Part shown: piece by piece, positions 6,164 through 7,106 of the stretch
How positions within the stretch are numbered: position 1 is the stretch's first letter
Layout: each line of letters starts with the position of its first letter
Source: Pseudomonadota bacterium
GTDB lineage: Bacteria > Pseudomonadota > Alphaproteobacteria > HIMB59 > GCA-002718135
Length of the DNA stretch: 7,106 bases
Direction: 5' to 3'
Assembly (NCBI GenBank): GCA_027625355.1
Contig: JAQBWI010000054.1
Coordinates: 1-7,106, forward strand
Notes under the pieces: model-generated
Seen by the model: the letters and a program-made list of their open reading frames with translations, nothing else
Told to the model about the DNA's origin: nothing
The model's database searches: none
Position numbers and translations under genes: made by a program

Positions 6164-7106
6164 TACATAGTTTCGTGATAATCAATACCAATAATATTAA
6201 ATATATTTTCAAATACTATTCTCATAGATTGCAACCAAATTAATTTTGTTTGAGTTTTTATAACATTTTTTTCATCTATAAAACGAAGAGACTCGTTTTC
6301 TTTTCCTTTATTCCAAAATGAATGAAAAGAAGCTGAAACATCTTCAATAAAGTTAGTGAGTCGATGAGGCTCTCTTGCATTAGAGGCTAGCTTCACAATA
6401 TATGGATACGATAATAATTTTAAAATTATTTCTATTTCATCATCAGTTAAATAGTCAATTATTTCAATAAAATTGTTAAATGATTCTATATTAATACCTA
6501 AATCACCAGCTTTGTTAATTACCGAAGACGCTCTTGCATAGGCATATTGACAATAAAAAACTGGGTTGTCTTTATTTTTTTCAATTACTTTATTTAAATC
6601 AAAATCCATCGAAGTTTCACTTTTGGTTGATACCATAAAGTATCGAAGGGGATCCTTACCAACCTGATCATATACCTCTTGTAATGTAATAAAATTTCCT
6701 TCTCTTTTTGACATTTTTAATATTTGATTATTCTTAATCAGTCGTACTATTTGACATGTTACTATTTCAAGATAGTCATCTCTATTAGAGATTGTTTTTA
6801 ATATAGACTTCATCCGTGGAATATATCCAACATGATCAGCACCCCATATATTAATTAACTGATCAAATTTTCTATTATACTTATCAAGATGGTACGCCGC
6901 ATCATTAGCAAAATATGTCCATTCGCCGTTGGATTTTTTAAAAGCTCGGTCTTGATCATCAAGTATTGAAGATGATTTAAAAAGTAGTTGCTCTCTTGGT
7001 TCCCAATCTTCAGAGTCATCTCCTTTAGGCTTATCAAGAATACCATTATAAAGTAAATTTTTTTTATCTAGTATCTTAAATAAATCATTAATAATATTGC
7101 TATTAA
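6163..7106 (-). CDS. argS: arginyl-tRNA synthetase, C-terminal part (5' end beyond right edge)
   Basis: Class I aminoacyl-tRNA synthetase that loads arginine on tRNA(Arg) in the cytosol. The frame is open without a stop from 6163 to the window edge. Some 313 residues are visible of a usual 550-590; the ATP-binding HIGH motif lies outside. Visible marks are the KKSNGEWTYFANDAAYHLDK segment ending at about visible residue 69, INIWGADHVGYIPRMKS at about 84-100 (WGADH at 87-91), the KMSKR signature with REG at 130-136, and the start of the all-helical DALR anticodon-binding domain (NPVFYCQYAYAR, 180-191; PHRL, 246-249). It ends in Met, as is common for ArgS. The internal ATG at 6811-6813 is not a start, since conserved WGADH lies just upstream in the same frame. 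It is the first visible gene of the minus-strand train and overlaps the next gene by one base. Confidence 0.96.
   Translation of the reverse strand, partial: NSNIINDLFKILDKKNLLYNGILDKPKGDDSEDWEPREQLLFKSSSILDDQDRAFKKSNGEWTYFANDAAYHLDKYNRKFDQLINIWGADHVGYIPRMKSILKTISNRDDYLEIVTCQIVRLIKNNQILKMSKREGNFITLQEVYDQVGKDPLRYFMVSTKSETSMDFDLNKVIEKNKDNPVFYCQYAYARASSVINKAGDLGINIESFNNFIEIIDYLTDDEIEIILKLLSYPYIVKLASNAREPHRLTNFIEDVSASFHSFWNKGKENESLRFIDEKNVIKTQTKLIWLQSMRIVFENIFNIIGIDYHETM

Noticed and set aside
6163..6813. A short 216-residue argS fragment beginning at an internal ATG, which would suggest a broken or frameshifted synthetase.
   Set aside because: Reading the same frame rightwards from 6813 gives uninterrupted conserved ArgS sequence (WGADH, then WTYFAND) to the window edge. 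The gene is intact here and simply cut by the window.
6855..7046. A 63-codon minus-strand open frame near the right edge.
   Set aside because: It lies in a different frame from the clearly conserved argS reading that covers the same bases, and its product resembles nothing.
1..7106. Mobile elements, CRISPR arrays, tRNA or rRNA genes, defence or biosynthetic cassettes.
   Set aside because: All but about 130 bases belong to recognised housekeeping or transporter genes. No transposase, repeat array or RNA-gene structure was seen on either strand.

Overview
The window is a compact, AT-rich stretch of what looks like a streamlined alphaproteobacterial genome. The gene order argS, SPOR-domain membrane protein, scpA, scpB, tatA, tatB, tatC, serS, pcm is the alphaproteobacterial housekeeping order. 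The strong A/T bias, near absence of intergenic DNA and short proteins suggest a genome-reduced, possibly SAR11-like marine lineage. The class-level assignment rests on gene order and protein motifs. The finer placement is inference.

Layout, left to right. At 2-943 on the + strand is the C-terminal two thirds of a MATE-family multidrug/Na+ antiporter, cut by the left edge. It converges, with 4 bases between the stops, on a long minus-strand gene train that fills the rest of the window. In transcription order (right to left) the train holds: argS (arginyl-tRNA synthetase, N-terminus beyond the right edge), a small one-pass membrane protein with a divergent SPOR domain, scpA and scpB (the kleisin and winged-helix partners of the SMC condensin), tatA, tatB and tatC (a complete twin-arginine translocase), serS (seryl-tRNA synthetase) and pcm (L-isoaspartyl O-methyltransferase).

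Spacing in the train is extremely tight. Five of the eight junctions overlap by 1 or 4 bases, and tatA-tatB are 2 bases apart. Only two junctions have real gaps: 36 bases between the SPOR gene and scpA, where a GC-containing hairpin covers the end of the SPOR gene, and 91 bases between scpB and tatA. The second gap holds the window's only canonical Shine-Dalgarno sequence, a possible promoter and an AT-rich inverted repeat. The train is therefore probably read as argS-SPOR, scpAB and tatABC-serS-pcm modules with some read-through.

The genes share a locus but not a pathway: two tRNA synthetases (translation), ScpAB (chromosome segregation), TatABC (export of folded proteins), a SPOR protein (probably envelope/septum) and a protein-repair methyltransferase. 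Two genes that often sit in this neighbourhood in other Alphaproteobacteria, nagZ and surE, are absent from their usual slots. I found no mobile element, CRISPR array, RNA gene or defence system, and nothing amounting to a new biological system. The points worth a second look are modest: the two missing genes, the hairpin, the tat leader region and the divergent SPOR protein.
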